64,000 nt of DNA from Paenisporosarcina quisquiliarum (GCF_027563315.1 NZ_JAMKBJ010000008.1:1-64000), one strand, 5' to 3'. Counted from the first letter of the stretch, positions 26,383-34,030 are shown. Program-made: numbers and translations. Notes: a model not told the origin generated them from the sequence alone.

Positions 26383-26471
26383 ATATAGACTTGAACCTCC
26401 TGTTTAAAACTGAATTTTTATTTCAGCTTAGGTTGCTCAGGCAGGAGTGAAATATGTATTTTTTAAAGTGA

Positions 26472-26534
26472 TTTTGTCCAGTCAGAGTCACTTTCCGTCT
26501 ACTCACGCAGGCATTCCGTCTAGTCGGAAAGATT
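26472..26534. repeat. Three-unit 21 bp periodic array, core TTCCGTCTA
   Basis: Units begin at 26472 (TTTTGTCCAGTCA), 26493 (TTCCGTCTACTCA) and 26514 (TTCCGTCTAGTCG), exactly 21 bases apart, with unconserved 8-base linkers. It lies in the gap downstream of the HIT gene. Confidence 0.55.
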
Positions 26535-26548
26535 TCGGATAAAAAGTT

Positions 26549-26959
26549 TTATCTTCCAGGTCGGCGATTTTCTTCAGACTTGAACCATGCACGAATGCCT
26601 TTTCCTGCATAAGGTTCGTCGGCAAAACGAGGCAGGATATGAAAATGTGCATGTTGAATGGATTGATTTGAAGCGTCTCCAACATTCCAACCAAGTGTAT
26701 AGCCGTCTGGCGCGTACTTCTCATCTGCATAAGTTTTTACTTGTTGCATCAAATCGTAGGTAGCGTTCCATTCTTCCTGTGTTAAATCAAAAACGGTTTG
26801 ACGATGGGCTCTTGGAACGATGAGACCACTACCTTCTAAAATAGTTTGATGTTTGGGATGCTGTAAATACAGACAATATTCGTTTTCAAAAACAATACGT
26901 TGTTCCGGATCCTTTTGCGGGTTGCAATAAGGACAATTTAACGGAGTTTCCAATTTCAT
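26549..26959 (-). CDS. HIT-family nucleotide hydrolase/transferase
   Basis: A 136-residue histidine-triad protein. QSIQHAHFHILPR (near 99-111) supplies the His-x-His-x-His site that binds nucleotide phosphates. An N-terminal CPYC pair probably binds zinc, as in GalT/HIT branches. GTG at 26962 and ATG at 26959 are adjacent after AAGAAGAGG. Substrate unknown; adenosine phosphoramidates or dinucleoside polyphosphates are usual. Confidence 0.85.
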   Translation of the reverse strand: MKLETPLNCPYCNPQKDPEQRIVFENEYCLYLQHPKHQTILEGSGLIVPRAHRQTVFDLTQEEWNATYDLMQQVKTYADEKYAPDGYTLGWNVGDASNQSIQHAHFHILPRFADEPYAGKGIRAWFKSEENRRPGR

Positions 26960-27043
26960 CACCTCTTCTTATGGGTATTGTAATAAAAAGACAGGAAAAT
27001 AAGCAACCTATGTAGAAAGAGTTGCGAACGGGAGGAATGCAAA

Positions 27044-27760
27044 ATGGATAATCAACAGCAGGTAGAGCAAACGATTCGAAATTCCGATCGCTTCCTGACG
27101 GCTTTTCATCGTATCGAACAATCTATGAAAGAAATCATTGGCACTAATGATCATCTGTCATTTTATAAATTGGTGGAGCTTTCTAAACGGAAGAATGCTA
27201 TTGTGCGAAGATATGAAGAGGACTTAAAAGAATACGCAACGCTGCGAAATGCAATTGTCCATCATCAAACATCAACTGAATATGCGATTGCAGAACCTCA
27301 TGATGAAATTGTACAAGCTCTCGAAACGATTGATGAAGCGCTGGCAAAACCAGTAACAGTCGGTGAAATGTTCGAAAGAAAAGTGAGCACGCTCCAGGCA
27401 AAAGACACGTTAAGGGAAGCCTTGATTATGATACGTGATAAACAATTTACCCAAATACCTGTCTACGACGATCATGTTTTTGTAGGTCTATTAACGGCTG
27501 TGGGAATTACCTTCTGGCTTGCAAACCATGTCGAAAATGAGGATATTTCCTGGGAAATGACTGTCGAATCCACACTCCAGCATGAGAAGAAGAAAGAAAA
27601 TCATCTATTCGTCCCACGTGAAATGTCGATTTTTGAAGCGGAAGAACTTTTTAAAGACGCTATGGCAAAAGGTAAAAGACTCGAAGCCTTACTGATTACG
27701 GACAAAGATGGATTGGTTGGTATAGTCACGCCGTTGGATTTGATGAAGATTGAAGCGTGA
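27044..27760 (+). CDS. Cytoplasmic protein with two CBS domains
   Basis: A 238-residue protein. Residues 1-100 are helical and charged with RNAIVHH, an HEPN-like or DUF-type helical segment. CBS domain 1 covers about 108-165 (VSTLQAKDTLREALIMIRDKQFTQIPVYDD) and CBS domain 2 about 180-238 (MSIFEAEELF, LLITDKDGLVGIVTPLDLM). CBS pairs bind adenine nucleotides and act as regulatory modules; the target is unknown. GGGAGG precedes ATG 27044. Confidence 0.8.
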   Translation: MDNQQQVEQTIRNSDRFLTAFHRIEQSMKEIIGTNDHLSFYKLVELSKRKNAIVRRYEEDLKEYATLRNAIVHHQTSTEYAIAEPHDEIVQALETIDEALAKPVTVGEMFERKVSTLQAKDTLREALIMIRDKQFTQIPVYDDHVFVGLLTAVGITFWLANHVENEDISWEMTVESTLQHEKKKENHLFVPREMSIFEAEELFKDAMAKGKRLEALLITDKDGLVGIVTPLDLMKIEA

Positions 27761-27776
27761 TGAGCTTAATTGTTGA

Positions 27777-27807
27777 AAAGACATCTCATATTGGGATGTC
27801 TTTTTTC
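27777..27807 (+). terminator. Terminator of the CBS gene
   Basis: AGACATC-TCATATTG-GGATGTCT stem followed by TTTTTT. Confidence 0.82.
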
Positions 27808-27821
27808 TGTACTGGTACATT

Positions 27822-27890
27822 TGACTGGTGAAAAATTTTTAGGCCCCGCGCTGACTGGGCGAAAACCAAGGCTGAATGGACAAAACCTTA
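27822..27890 (+). repeat. Degenerate short repeat, core TGACTGG-CGAAAA
   Basis: TGACTGGTGAAAA (27822), TGACTGGGCGAAAA (27852) and TGAATGGACAAAA (27873). The last two are 21 bases apart, as in the other arrays of this window; the first pair is 30 apart. Confidence 0.4.
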
Positions 27891-27920
27891 AATGGGAGAA
27901 GGACTACGCCTTCTCTTGAA

Positions 27921-27956
27921 AAGAAAAACCCTTCCATGTTAAAGCTTTGGAAGGGT
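27921..27956 (-). terminator. Terminator of the VOC gene
   Basis: On the minus strand AACCCTTCCAAAG...TGGAAGGGTT forms a 10 bp stem followed by TTTCTTTT. Confidence 0.8.
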
Positions 27957-27963
27957 TCACTGC

Positions 27964-28335
27964 TTAAACTTCACTCATTACTGCGTGGGTATTGCCTTCT
28001 CCGTCTTTAAAGAAAGCCATCCAAATTTCAACATCACCCATTTTCCCAACCATGTGGGGTTCATCAATGAATTCAGCTCCCGCTTCTTTCATCGTGGCTA
28101 CAGTTGAATTCAAGTCTTTCACTTTGAAGTAAAACACGGAGCTTGGGTGATCAAACTCTTTCTTTTCCGGCAAACTCAATAATAAACGTGTTTCCCCACA
28201 CTGGAAAAACGCCAGTCCATTTGTTTCGAATAACAATGGCAATCCGATCACATCTCTGTAAAAAGCCACAGCTCGAGGCACATCTTTTACATTGACCGCA
28301 ATTTGACCAATGGATTCAATCGATAAATTCTTCAT
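27964..28335 (-). CDS. VOC-superfamily (glyoxalase-like) protein
   Basis: A 123-residue protein made of two beta-alpha-beta-beta-beta modules. Family features are IGQIAVNVKDVPRAVAFYRDVIGLPLLFE at the start, RLLLSLPE, the SSVFYFKVKDL second module, and DVEIWMAFFKDGEGNTHAVMSEV at the end with the metal-ligand Glu/His region. It could be a glyoxalase, dioxygenase or resistance protein; no neighbour points to a substrate. ATG at 28335, AGGAGG upstream (GGAGGAATACAT on the minus strand). Confidence 0.82.
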   Translation of the reverse strand: MKNLSIESIGQIAVNVKDVPRAVAFYRDVIGLPLLFETNGLAFFQCGETRLLLSLPEKKEFDHPSSVFYFKVKDLNSTVATMKEAGAEFIDEPHMVGKMGDVEIWMAFFKDGEGNTHAVMSEV

Positions 28336-28436
28336 ATGTATTCCTCCATTTCATCACTCATACATTTCGACGAATCGATGGAAACTCCTGCTGTGGTATT
28401 CTTTATACCAAGCATGCGGAATGATTTTTAATGTAA

Positions 28437-28509
28437 TTCCTACGTGGATGGCGATTTTTCCTACGTGAACCCCGATAATTCCTACGTCACCTTCATTTTT
28501 TCCTACGTG
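28437..28509. repeat. Four-unit array, core TTCCTACGTG, exact 21 bp period
   Basis: The core starts at 28437, 28458, 28479 (TTCCTACGTC) and 28500, each 21 bases apart, with 11 variable bases between. The array ends about 55 bases before the open part of a truncated VOC gene. Confidence 0.82.
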
Positions 28510-28565
28510 AAGGTCAATAATTACAACTGAGCCATCGCTCAGTATGTAAATCGAAATCAAACGGG

Positions 28566-28727
28566 CAATCCCGCCTTCAAGTAGATGAACTGACGGAAGA
28601 ATTGATCAATCGTGGAGTCAATATTTTATATAAAGATCGCCATCCCTATGCAGGGGGCAATCAAACTTACGCTGTGTTTTTTGAAGATCCAGACCGTCTC
28701 AAATTGGAGATTGTCGCGCCAGAATAA
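28566..28727 (+). pseudogene. C-terminal remnant of a VOC/glyoxalase gene
   Basis: Fifty-three codons and a TAA encode a fragment containing LTEELINRGVNI, YAGGNQTYAVFFEDPDR and LKLEIVAPE, the second half of a VOC-superfamily protein including its terminal metal-ligand Glu motif. There is no start codon and no first half upstream; the sequence before it becomes the 21 bp array. The following gene begins 32 bases later. It looks like a gene truncated on its 5' side. Confidence 0.75.
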
Positions 28728-28759
28728 CGGGTATAAGAAGGAAAAGGAGTGATTCTGCC

Positions 28760-29206
28760 ATGGCATTTGATTATGACTTGGATTATGAAAACCTTGACCT
28801 TCGGAAAAAGCCCGAATTGTACCGGGTTGGACGCGGTGAACAAGGCGTCTTGCTGGTTGAACCTTATAAAAGTGAAATCCTGCCACACTGGCGTTTTAAA
28901 ACACCGGATATTGCCAAAGAATCCTCGGAAAAAATAATGGAACTGTTTGAGGGCTATCGAAAAAAAGACGATTTTGTTGGAATGGATATGGCAAGAAAGT
29001 TCATTCAAATGGGCTATACGCGCGCACGCCGTTATACGAACTACAAAGGTGGTCGCAAATACAATGAGGATGGGTCTGTCAAAGAACGCGACATCGATCC
29101 TGTGAAAGCTGAATCGGCTGCCATTTTCAAAAAGAAATGGGATCAAATCCGTGAAGATGAGGACTATTTAAAACGCAAAAAGAAACACCAAAAAGAATTC
29201 GGCTAA
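28760..29206 (+). CDS. DUF4385-family protein
   Basis: A 148-residue soluble protein, highly charged, matching DUF4385: DYENLDLRKKPELYRVGRGEQGVL, LPHWRFKTPDIA, and the Lys/Arg-rich GYTRARRYTNYKGGRKYN. The C-terminal ~30 residues are a Lys/Glu helix. AAAGGAG lies 11 bases before the ATG at 28760. From memory this family is common in bacteria and phages and has no assigned function; a nucleic-acid-binding role would fit the charge but is inference. Confidence 0.75.
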   Translation: MAFDYDLDYENLDLRKKPELYRVGRGEQGVLLVEPYKSEILPHWRFKTPDIAKESSEKIMELFEGYRKKDDFVGMDMARKFIQMGYTRARRYTNYKGGRKYNEDGSVKERDIDPVKAESAAIFKKKWDQIREDEDYLKRKKKHQKEFG

Positions 29207-29249
29207 TCTTTTCAATACCATCAGTGATATCCATACACTTCTCCTTCTA

Positions 29250-29287
29250 CAATCCAATCGCTCAAAATGGCGAGGGATTGTTTTTTT
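29250..29287 (+). terminator. Terminator after the DUF4385 gene
   Basis: CAATCC with inner TCGC pairs GCGA and GGATTG, then seven T residues. The rest of 29207-29429 shows nothing further. Confidence 0.82.
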
Positions 29288-29429
29288 GAATCTCACTATC
29301 TCCATCGTCTTTCCATGTGATAAAAAGAAGGAAATCCGTATACAGTGGTAGTGGCTTTCGTATTTGAATCATTAGCCAGACTGAATCCATTCCTTTATTC
29401 TAATAGAAACTAGATTTGGGGGAATCTCC

Positions 29430-30047
29430 ATGAACATTACAATATTTGGTGCAACGGGACGTGTAGGAAATAATATTTTACGAAGTGCGCTGGAAGATGG
29501 TCATCTCGTGACGGCTCTGGTACGCACACCATCCAAATTAACTCCTCATGAAAACTTAACGATTATAGAAGGCGATATTAGAGAACAACAATCGGTGAAT
29601 GTCGCGATTCAAGGAGCGGATGCTGTAGTCAGTGCAATTGGTACAGATAAGACAACCACGCTTACAGATGCGATTCCACTTATTATTGAAGCGATGCAAA
29701 AAGTAGAAATCAAACGCATCATTACAATCGGCACAGCCGGGATTTTGCAAAGCAGAACCAATCCTGAGTTGTACCGCTTTCAGTCAACTGAATCGAAACG
29801 TCGCTTAACATTTGCGGCAGAACAGCATGCAAAGGTATTCGAAAAACTTGCTGCAACCAATTTGGATTGGACTGTTGTCTGTCCAACCTATTTACCGGAT
29901 GGAGTGAGCACAGGACAGTGGCGAACTGAAATGAACTTTTTACCTGAAAATGGCGTTGAAATATCTGTAGGGGATACAGCCGAGTTCGCTTACAAAGAAT
30001 TGCTGGATCCACAGTTTACAAAGGTTCGAGTGGGTCTTGCTTATTAA
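29430..30047 (+). CDS. NAD(P)-binding Rossmann-fold oxidoreductase (YwnB-like)
   Basis: A 205-residue atypical SDR. The cofactor motif IFGATGRVGNN is at 4-14, LVRTPSK follows strand 2, GDIR and DAVVSAIGTD are the usual strand 3-4 signatures. RIITIGTAGI and WTVVCPTYLPDG match YwnB/BLVRB-type NADH-flavin reductase-like proteins. GGGGGAATCTCC precedes ATG 29430. Substrate unknown. Thirteen bases separate it from the phosphoesterase gene. Confidence 0.83.
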   Translation: MNITIFGATGRVGNNILRSALEDGHLVTALVRTPSKLTPHENLTIIEGDIREQQSVNVAIQGADAVVSAIGTDKTTTLTDAIPLIIEAMQKVEIKRIITIGTAGILQSRTNPELYRFQSTESKRRLTFAAEQHAKVFEKLAATNLDWTVVCPTYLPDGVSTGQWRTEMNFLPENGVEISVGDTAEFAYKELLDPQFTKVRVGLAY

Positions 30048-30059
30048 AAGGAGTTTTAC

Positions 30060-30875
30060 ATGTTTCGAAAACTACTGAAAATCATCATTGTTGTCGCTTG
30101 TTTAATAGGCTTTTTATATGTGAATAACCATTGGCTCACCGTTTCTCATCATACCTTGGCATCTCCTGAAATTCCTTCCACTTTTGATGGGTACCGGATT
30201 GTTCAAATTTCAGATTTACATGATGCCACGTTTGGTGAAAATCAACAGCGTTTAGTGGACAAAATTAAGAAGGAAAAGCCAAATATGATTGTCATTACTG
30301 GGGATTTAATTGATAGTAATCGGTATGATTTACCCAACAGTCTCGCGCTCATCGAGAAAATCGTGGAATTAACGGACGTATATTATGTAATAGGAAATCA
30401 TGAAGTGGCTACGAATGATGTGGAACATATTAAAGAGGAACTTACAACTCGTGGTGTACGAGTGTTATCTAATGAAACGTTGAACATAACACGTGACGGA
30501 ATGTCGATTTCCTTAACAGGTATTGAAGATCCGTTAACGGGGGCGACCGCTGCTCAAATGATTGGCGCTTCGAATGTGCCGAATGATGCCTTCTCAATCC
30601 TGCTTGCCCATCGTCCAGAAGACTTTCAAACGTATAAGAATGCGGGAATCGATGCAACGTTTTCCGGCCATGCGCATGGAGGACAGTTTCGGCTTCCGTT
30701 CGTTGGGGGACTTGTTGCTCCTGGGCAAGGCTACTTTCCAACCTATACTGCCGGCGTTCATGAAGAGGGCCAGTCAACATTAATTGTCAGCCGGGGCCTT
30801 GGTAATAGCATCATTCCAATCCGTTTGTTTAATTTGCCTGAAATTGTCGTGGTTACGTTGAAATCGAGTAAATAA
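30060..30875 (+). CDS. Membrane-anchored metallophosphoesterase (YkuE/YaeI-like)
   Basis: A 271-residue protein with one N-terminal helix (8-24) and a calcineurin-like domain. The metal motifs are ISDLHDATFG (D-x-H), VITGDLIDSN (GD), VIGNHE (GNH), LLAHRPE and FSGHAHGGQFRLP (GHxH). YkuE is a related exported Tat protein, but no twin-arginine is visible here. AAAGGAG precedes ATG 30060. Likely an external phosphodiesterase acting on lipids or nucleotides. Confidence 0.86.
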   Translation: MFRKLLKIIIVVACLIGFLYVNNHWLTVSHHTLASPEIPSTFDGYRIVQISDLHDATFGENQQRLVDKIKKEKPNMIVITGDLIDSNRYDLPNSLALIEKIVELTDVYYVIGNHEVATNDVEHIKEELTTRGVRVLSNETLNITRDGMSISLTGIEDPLTGATAAQMIGASNVPNDAFSILLAHRPEDFQTYKNAGIDATFSGHAHGGQFRLPFVGGLVAPGQGYFPTYTAGVHEEGQSTLIVSRGLGNSIIPIRLFNLPEIVVVTLKSSK

Positions 30876-30915
30876 AAATAAATAGAACGACAACTTAAGA
30901 AGGAGAGATTTTTTC

Positions 30916-31902
30916 ATGCCACAAAGCATTACATTGGTACCTTACAATCCGGATCACCAGCAAGCATTTCAATTTTACCCGTTACCTCCCGATCAGCTGG
31001 AGTTTACGGGACATCCATTAGACCTGTTGAAAAATGATGATTATTCCAGAACGCCTGTCACGATTTTAGAAGGGAATCACATCATTGGTTTCTTCGTCCT
31101 GGATACTGGAAATGACCGCTACTTCTTTACTGACAACCCGAATTCAATCTTACTACGGGGATTTTCCATTCATCCAGATTCTCAGGGTCAGGGAATTGCA
31201 GTGAAAGCGATTCAAGCTCTTCCCACCTTTATCCATCGGCAATTTCCACAATTCGATGAAGTGGTACTTGGGGTCAATGAACGCAACGAAGCGGCGCGAC
31301 ATGTTTATTTGAAGGCGGGATTCAAAGATGAAGGACGTCGCTACATGGGGACAAAAGGTCAGCAGTATGCGTTGCATCTTTATGTGCCGAAGACCATCAT
31401 ACGCCAAGCACAACCAGGAGATGAGGATGGCATTGCCAAGGTGTGTACGGAAGGCCAATGGTTTACATATGGTGATATTTACACGAAGCAGGAGATTGAA
31501 CATATCATTGAAAGATACTATACGCCTAAACGAATCTTTAAAGAAATCACGGATTTGTCGACTAAATGGAATGGTTACTATGTTGCTGAGGTTGAAGGGG
31601 AAATAGTAGGGGCAATCGGTGGAGGCATGATCAACTCCAAAAAAGCAGAAATTTACGTCCTTTATCTGCATCCGGAAAAACGGAATAAGAAAATTGGTAC
31701 ACAATTACTGGATGCCTATTCCCGTCTACAACAAGAAATGTATGATGCCAAGGAACAATGGGTCTCAGTCGAAAAGGAAAATGACAAAGGCATCCCATTT
31801 TACAAAGCAAAAGGGTTCGCTTTCGTGAAAGAAGAGCCTGCAAATGACTCTAAATTGGCGGGTCATCACACGTCTTTAAGGTTAAAAAGAGCGTTGAATT
31901 AA
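30916..31902 (+). CDS. Tandem GNAT acetyltransferase
   Basis: A 328-residue protein with two GNAT domains. In domain 1 (about 1-155) the CoA loop is HPDSQGQGIAVKAIQ, and in domain 2 (about 160-328) it is HPEKRNKKIGTQLLDAYS. AARHVYLKAGF and IPFYKAKGFAFVKEE are the two C-terminal strands. AAGGAGAG precedes ATG 30916. Acceptors unknown; both CoA loops are plausible but the second is less canonical. Confidence 0.82.
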   Translation: MPQSITLVPYNPDHQQAFQFYPLPPDQLEFTGHPLDLLKNDDYSRTPVTILEGNHIIGFFVLDTGNDRYFFTDNPNSILLRGFSIHPDSQGQGIAVKAIQALPTFIHRQFPQFDEVVLGVNERNEAARHVYLKAGFKDEGRRYMGTKGQQYALHLYVPKTIIRQAQPGDEDGIAKVCTEGQWFTYGDIYTKQEIEHIIERYYTPKRIFKEITDLSTKWNGYYVAEVEGEIVGAIGGGMINSKKAEIYVLYLHPEKRNKKIGTQLLDAYSRLQQEMYDAKEQWVSVEKENDKGIPFYKAKGFAFVKEEPANDSKLAGHHTSLRLKRALN

Positions 31903-31983
31903 TTGAAGATTTTAGATTTTCCGGTGTCAGTATGTTACGCTTGTACAACTGAATTCATAATAGGTCAAAAGGAGGCAACGCTG

Positions 31984-32289
31984 ATGTATGTCGTACATTC
32001 TACTGTGCAAGTTCCAAAAGGAAAAGCAGACGAAGTGATTGCCATCTATCAAAATCGATCTCGTTTGGTTGATACATTTGAAGGTTTTCAAGTATTCCAT
32101 CTTTGGCAGAATGAGAAAAGACCTGAAGAACTGACCGTCCATATGGAATGGTTGGATAAAGCGTCTTATATGAACTGGGTAACCAGCGACGCATTTAAAA
32201 AAGTACATGAACTTGAAAAAAACTATCCCGATCAAGAACTGGCGGCCATTGTTCCGAAAGTGACAAAATACGCAGTGGTGGCTCGATGA
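31984..32289 (+). CDS. Antibiotic-biosynthesis-monooxygenase fold protein, haem-monooxygenase-like
   Basis: A 101-residue ABM-fold protein similar to the IsdG/HmoA group: MYVVHSTVQVPKGKADEV, FEGFQVFHLW, MEWLDKASYMNW and FKKVHELEK. The Trp and His of the IsdG haem-degrading triad appear as MNW and KVHE; the Asn position near residue 5-7 is His here, so activity is uncertain. AGGAGG precedes ATG 31984; the open frame upstream to 31903 lacks an RBS. It overlaps the next gene by 4 bases and heads the operon containing the cobalamin-binding and STAS genes. Confidence 0.7.
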   Translation: MYVVHSTVQVPKGKADEVIAIYQNRSRLVDTFEGFQVFHLWQNEKRPEELTVHMEWLDKASYMNWVTSDAFKKVHELEKNYPDQELAAIVPKVTKYAVVAR

Positions 32290-32630
32290 ATTCACATACA
32301 CGTACACAAGTAATAGACGAAGTAGTAGCCGAAATTTACGAAGCCTATCCTGAAATTCTCGAACGTTTTGGAGAAGCAGGGAAAATGCGTTGTCTTGAAG
32401 ATAATCATCATCATTTCGATCATTTAGAAACGGCTGCGAAACTGGACGATCCCCAAGTTTTCATCAATTACGCAGTCTGGCTGACCAATTTACTAACTCA
32501 GCGAGGCATGAGTAAACATCATGTCATCGATAATTTCCAGCGAATCCATGATGTTTTAGGCAAAACGGCAACACCAGATTCAGAAGGATATCAAAAGCTA
32601 TTGCAAGCCGGAATAGACGCCATTAAATAA
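32286..32630 (+). CDS. Unknown His-rich helical protein
   Basis: A 114-residue protein I do not recognise. It is predicted all-helical, with CLEDNHHHFDHLETA (near 36-50) and SKHHVIDNFQRIHDVL (near 76-91) giving a cluster of about eight His. The helix FINYAVWLTNLLTQRG links them. Such spacing could bind metal or haem, as in hemerythrin- or globin-like sensor folds. It overlaps the upstream gene by 4 bases (ATGA) and lies 22 bases before the cobalamin-binding gene, so it probably works in that pathway. Both metal binding and pathway are inference. Confidence 0.6.
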   Translation: MNSHTRTQVIDEVVAEIYEAYPEILERFGEAGKMRCLEDNHHHFDHLETAAKLDDPQVFINYAVWLTNLLTQRGMSKHHVIDNFQRIHDVLGKTATPDSEGYQKLLQAGIDAIK

Positions 32631-32652
32631 AAAATAGAAGGAGGTGAGAGAG

Positions 32653-33303
32653 ATGACTAAACAATTAGCGATTGCATTGATTGAAGGAGATTCTGATAAC
32701 GCGTTTGAACAAATTCATTCACTGTACCAAAAAGGAACGCCGATAGCGACCATTTATCAGGATTACATCACGGAAGCAATGCGTTTAATCGGTTTGATGT
32801 GGGAAGAAGATGAAATTACAGTAGCAGACGAGCATTTGGCGACAGCAACGTGTGATTACATATTAGCAAGGTTTCATAGTGTCATTCCGAAACCGAAGCT
32901 TACAGCTCATTCGAAAAAAGCGATGTTTTTTTGCGTAGAAAAAGAACAACATTCGCTTGGAATGAAAATGGCGGCTTACTTATTCGAACAAGCTGGATGG
33001 AATGTACGATTAATGGGGGCTAATTTGCCTTTGTCTTATGCAAAAGAGGCTGCAGAACGCTTTGGACCTCAAGTCATCGGCGTCTCTCTCACCATCATTC
33101 ATCACTTGGAACAATTAAAACAATACGTTATAGAACTTGAAGGTATTAGTAGCAACCCGCATCTACTTGTAGGCAGCAGACTGCTATCATCATACGATTT
33201 GAAGAAGTATGCATCACCTAAAACTCGGATGATCAGTGATTATGAAGTTCTGCAAAAATGGATGGCCGAACTTGATGAGGTGAAAATACATGAACTTCAT
33301 TAA
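32653..33303 (+). CDS. Stand-alone cobalamin-binding protein with CarH-type light-sensor signature
   Basis: A 216-residue protein with a helical cap (1-80) and a Rossmann-like B12 domain (88-205). The cap carries W50-x9-E60-H61 (WEEDEITVADEH), the signature of CarH/LitR photoreceptors. The B12 domain has E98-x-H100-x-x-G103 (EKEQHSLG), so both the upper and lower axial His of CarH are present. SLT (145-147) and VGS (173-175) are tail-pocket positions. No MerR DNA-binding domain exists, so output must pass through a partner, probably the STAS protein that overlaps it by 14 bases. ATG at 32653 follows AAGGAGG; GTG at 32644 lies inside the RBS. Confidence 0.82.
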   Translation: MTKQLAIALIEGDSDNAFEQIHSLYQKGTPIATIYQDYITEAMRLIGLMWEEDEITVADEHLATATCDYILARFHSVIPKPKLTAHSKKAMFFCVEKEQHSLGMKMAAYLFEQAGWNVRLMGANLPLSYAKEAAERFGPQVIGVSLTIIHHLEQLKQYVIELEGISSNPHLLVGSRLLSSYDLKKYASPKTRMISDYEVLQKWMAELDEVKIHELH

Positions 33304-34030
33304 GTCGCTTCCTTTTCCTGCCTTTGTGGTAGACCGATCATTTGAAATACTCGATATGTCACAGACTGCTCGCCAAGTTTTTGGGGATGTGAACTATTTT
33401 GTAGATCTCATGAATATCGGCAGTCAAAGCAAGCGCGACAGAATGTTGGCACAAAGTTTGGACAAACCTATCGAATTAACATTAAAAACGAAAAGAGATT
33501 TACAAGAGCTTTTTGCGGTTTCCATTACGTGGGAGCAAGAAATAGGAATCTTGCAGTGTTTCGAAATCGGCAGTAAGCTTGATAAAATCATGGCAATTGT
33601 CCAAAAACATGAAAACCGTCTTGCACATGTGGATTTTGAATTGCTCTCTCAAAAAGAACTGGCTGAAAGTCATCTGAAACAAATCAAGCAATTATCAGCA
33701 CCTCTTATTCCAGTAGCAAACCATGTGGGGTTGGTCCCGTTATTTGGGCAGTTTGATCAGGATTTGATTTCCAATAGTGAAGACCGCTTGGCGATCGAAT
33801 TGTATGAACACGATATCACAAAAGTTGTGTTTGATTTTAATGGAATTGACCAAATCAGTGAATATGGCATTAATTCATTCAAAGCGTTCGTGGAAACCCT
33901 TCAAATTATGGGGATTGAAACGTACATCGTAGGGTTAAAACCTCATCATACAAGTTTTATGAAAAATAACCATAGTAAAACCGCGACTTATTTAACTACA
34001 CTTAAAGAAGCCATTTCATTATTGACATAA
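33290..34030 (+). CDS. PAS-like/STAS protein resembling stressosome RsbR paralogues
   Basis: A 246-residue protein. Residues 1-92 look like a PAS domain (LPFPAFVVDRSFEILDMSQTA), 93-135 form a charged helix, and 136-246 are a STAS domain starting LSAPLIPVANHVGLVPLFG, the hallmark entry of RsbR/YtvA proteins. In the loop GIDQISEYGIN the position of the phosphorylated Ser/Thr of SpoIIAA-type domains is E191 by my alignment, so it may be locked against phosphorylation. GAGGTG precedes ATG 33290, inside the cobalamin gene. It is the likely output element of the operon, feeding sigma-B signalling or a similar partner switch; that link is inference. Confidence 0.8.
   Translation: MNFIKSLPFPAFVVDRSFEILDMSQTARQVFGDVNYFVDLMNIGSQSKRDRMLAQSLDKPIELTLKTKRDLQELFAVSITWEQEIGILQCFEIGSKLDKIMAIVQKHENRLAHVDFELLSQKELAESHLKQIKQLSAPLIPVANHVGLVPLFGQFDQDLISNSEDRLAIELYEHDITKVVFDFNGIDQISEYGINSFKAFVETLQIMGIETYIVGLKPHHTSFMKNNHSKTATYLTTLKEAISLLT

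Noticed and set aside
26970-26980. GGGTAT as a sigma-B -10 box for the CBS gene
   Set aside because: No GTTT-type -35 at 12-15 bases upstream.
28354-28560. Minus-strand open frame with HVGK-like repeats
   Set aside because: The repeated peptide pattern is just the 21-base array read in frame (7 codons per unit); no RBS or homology.
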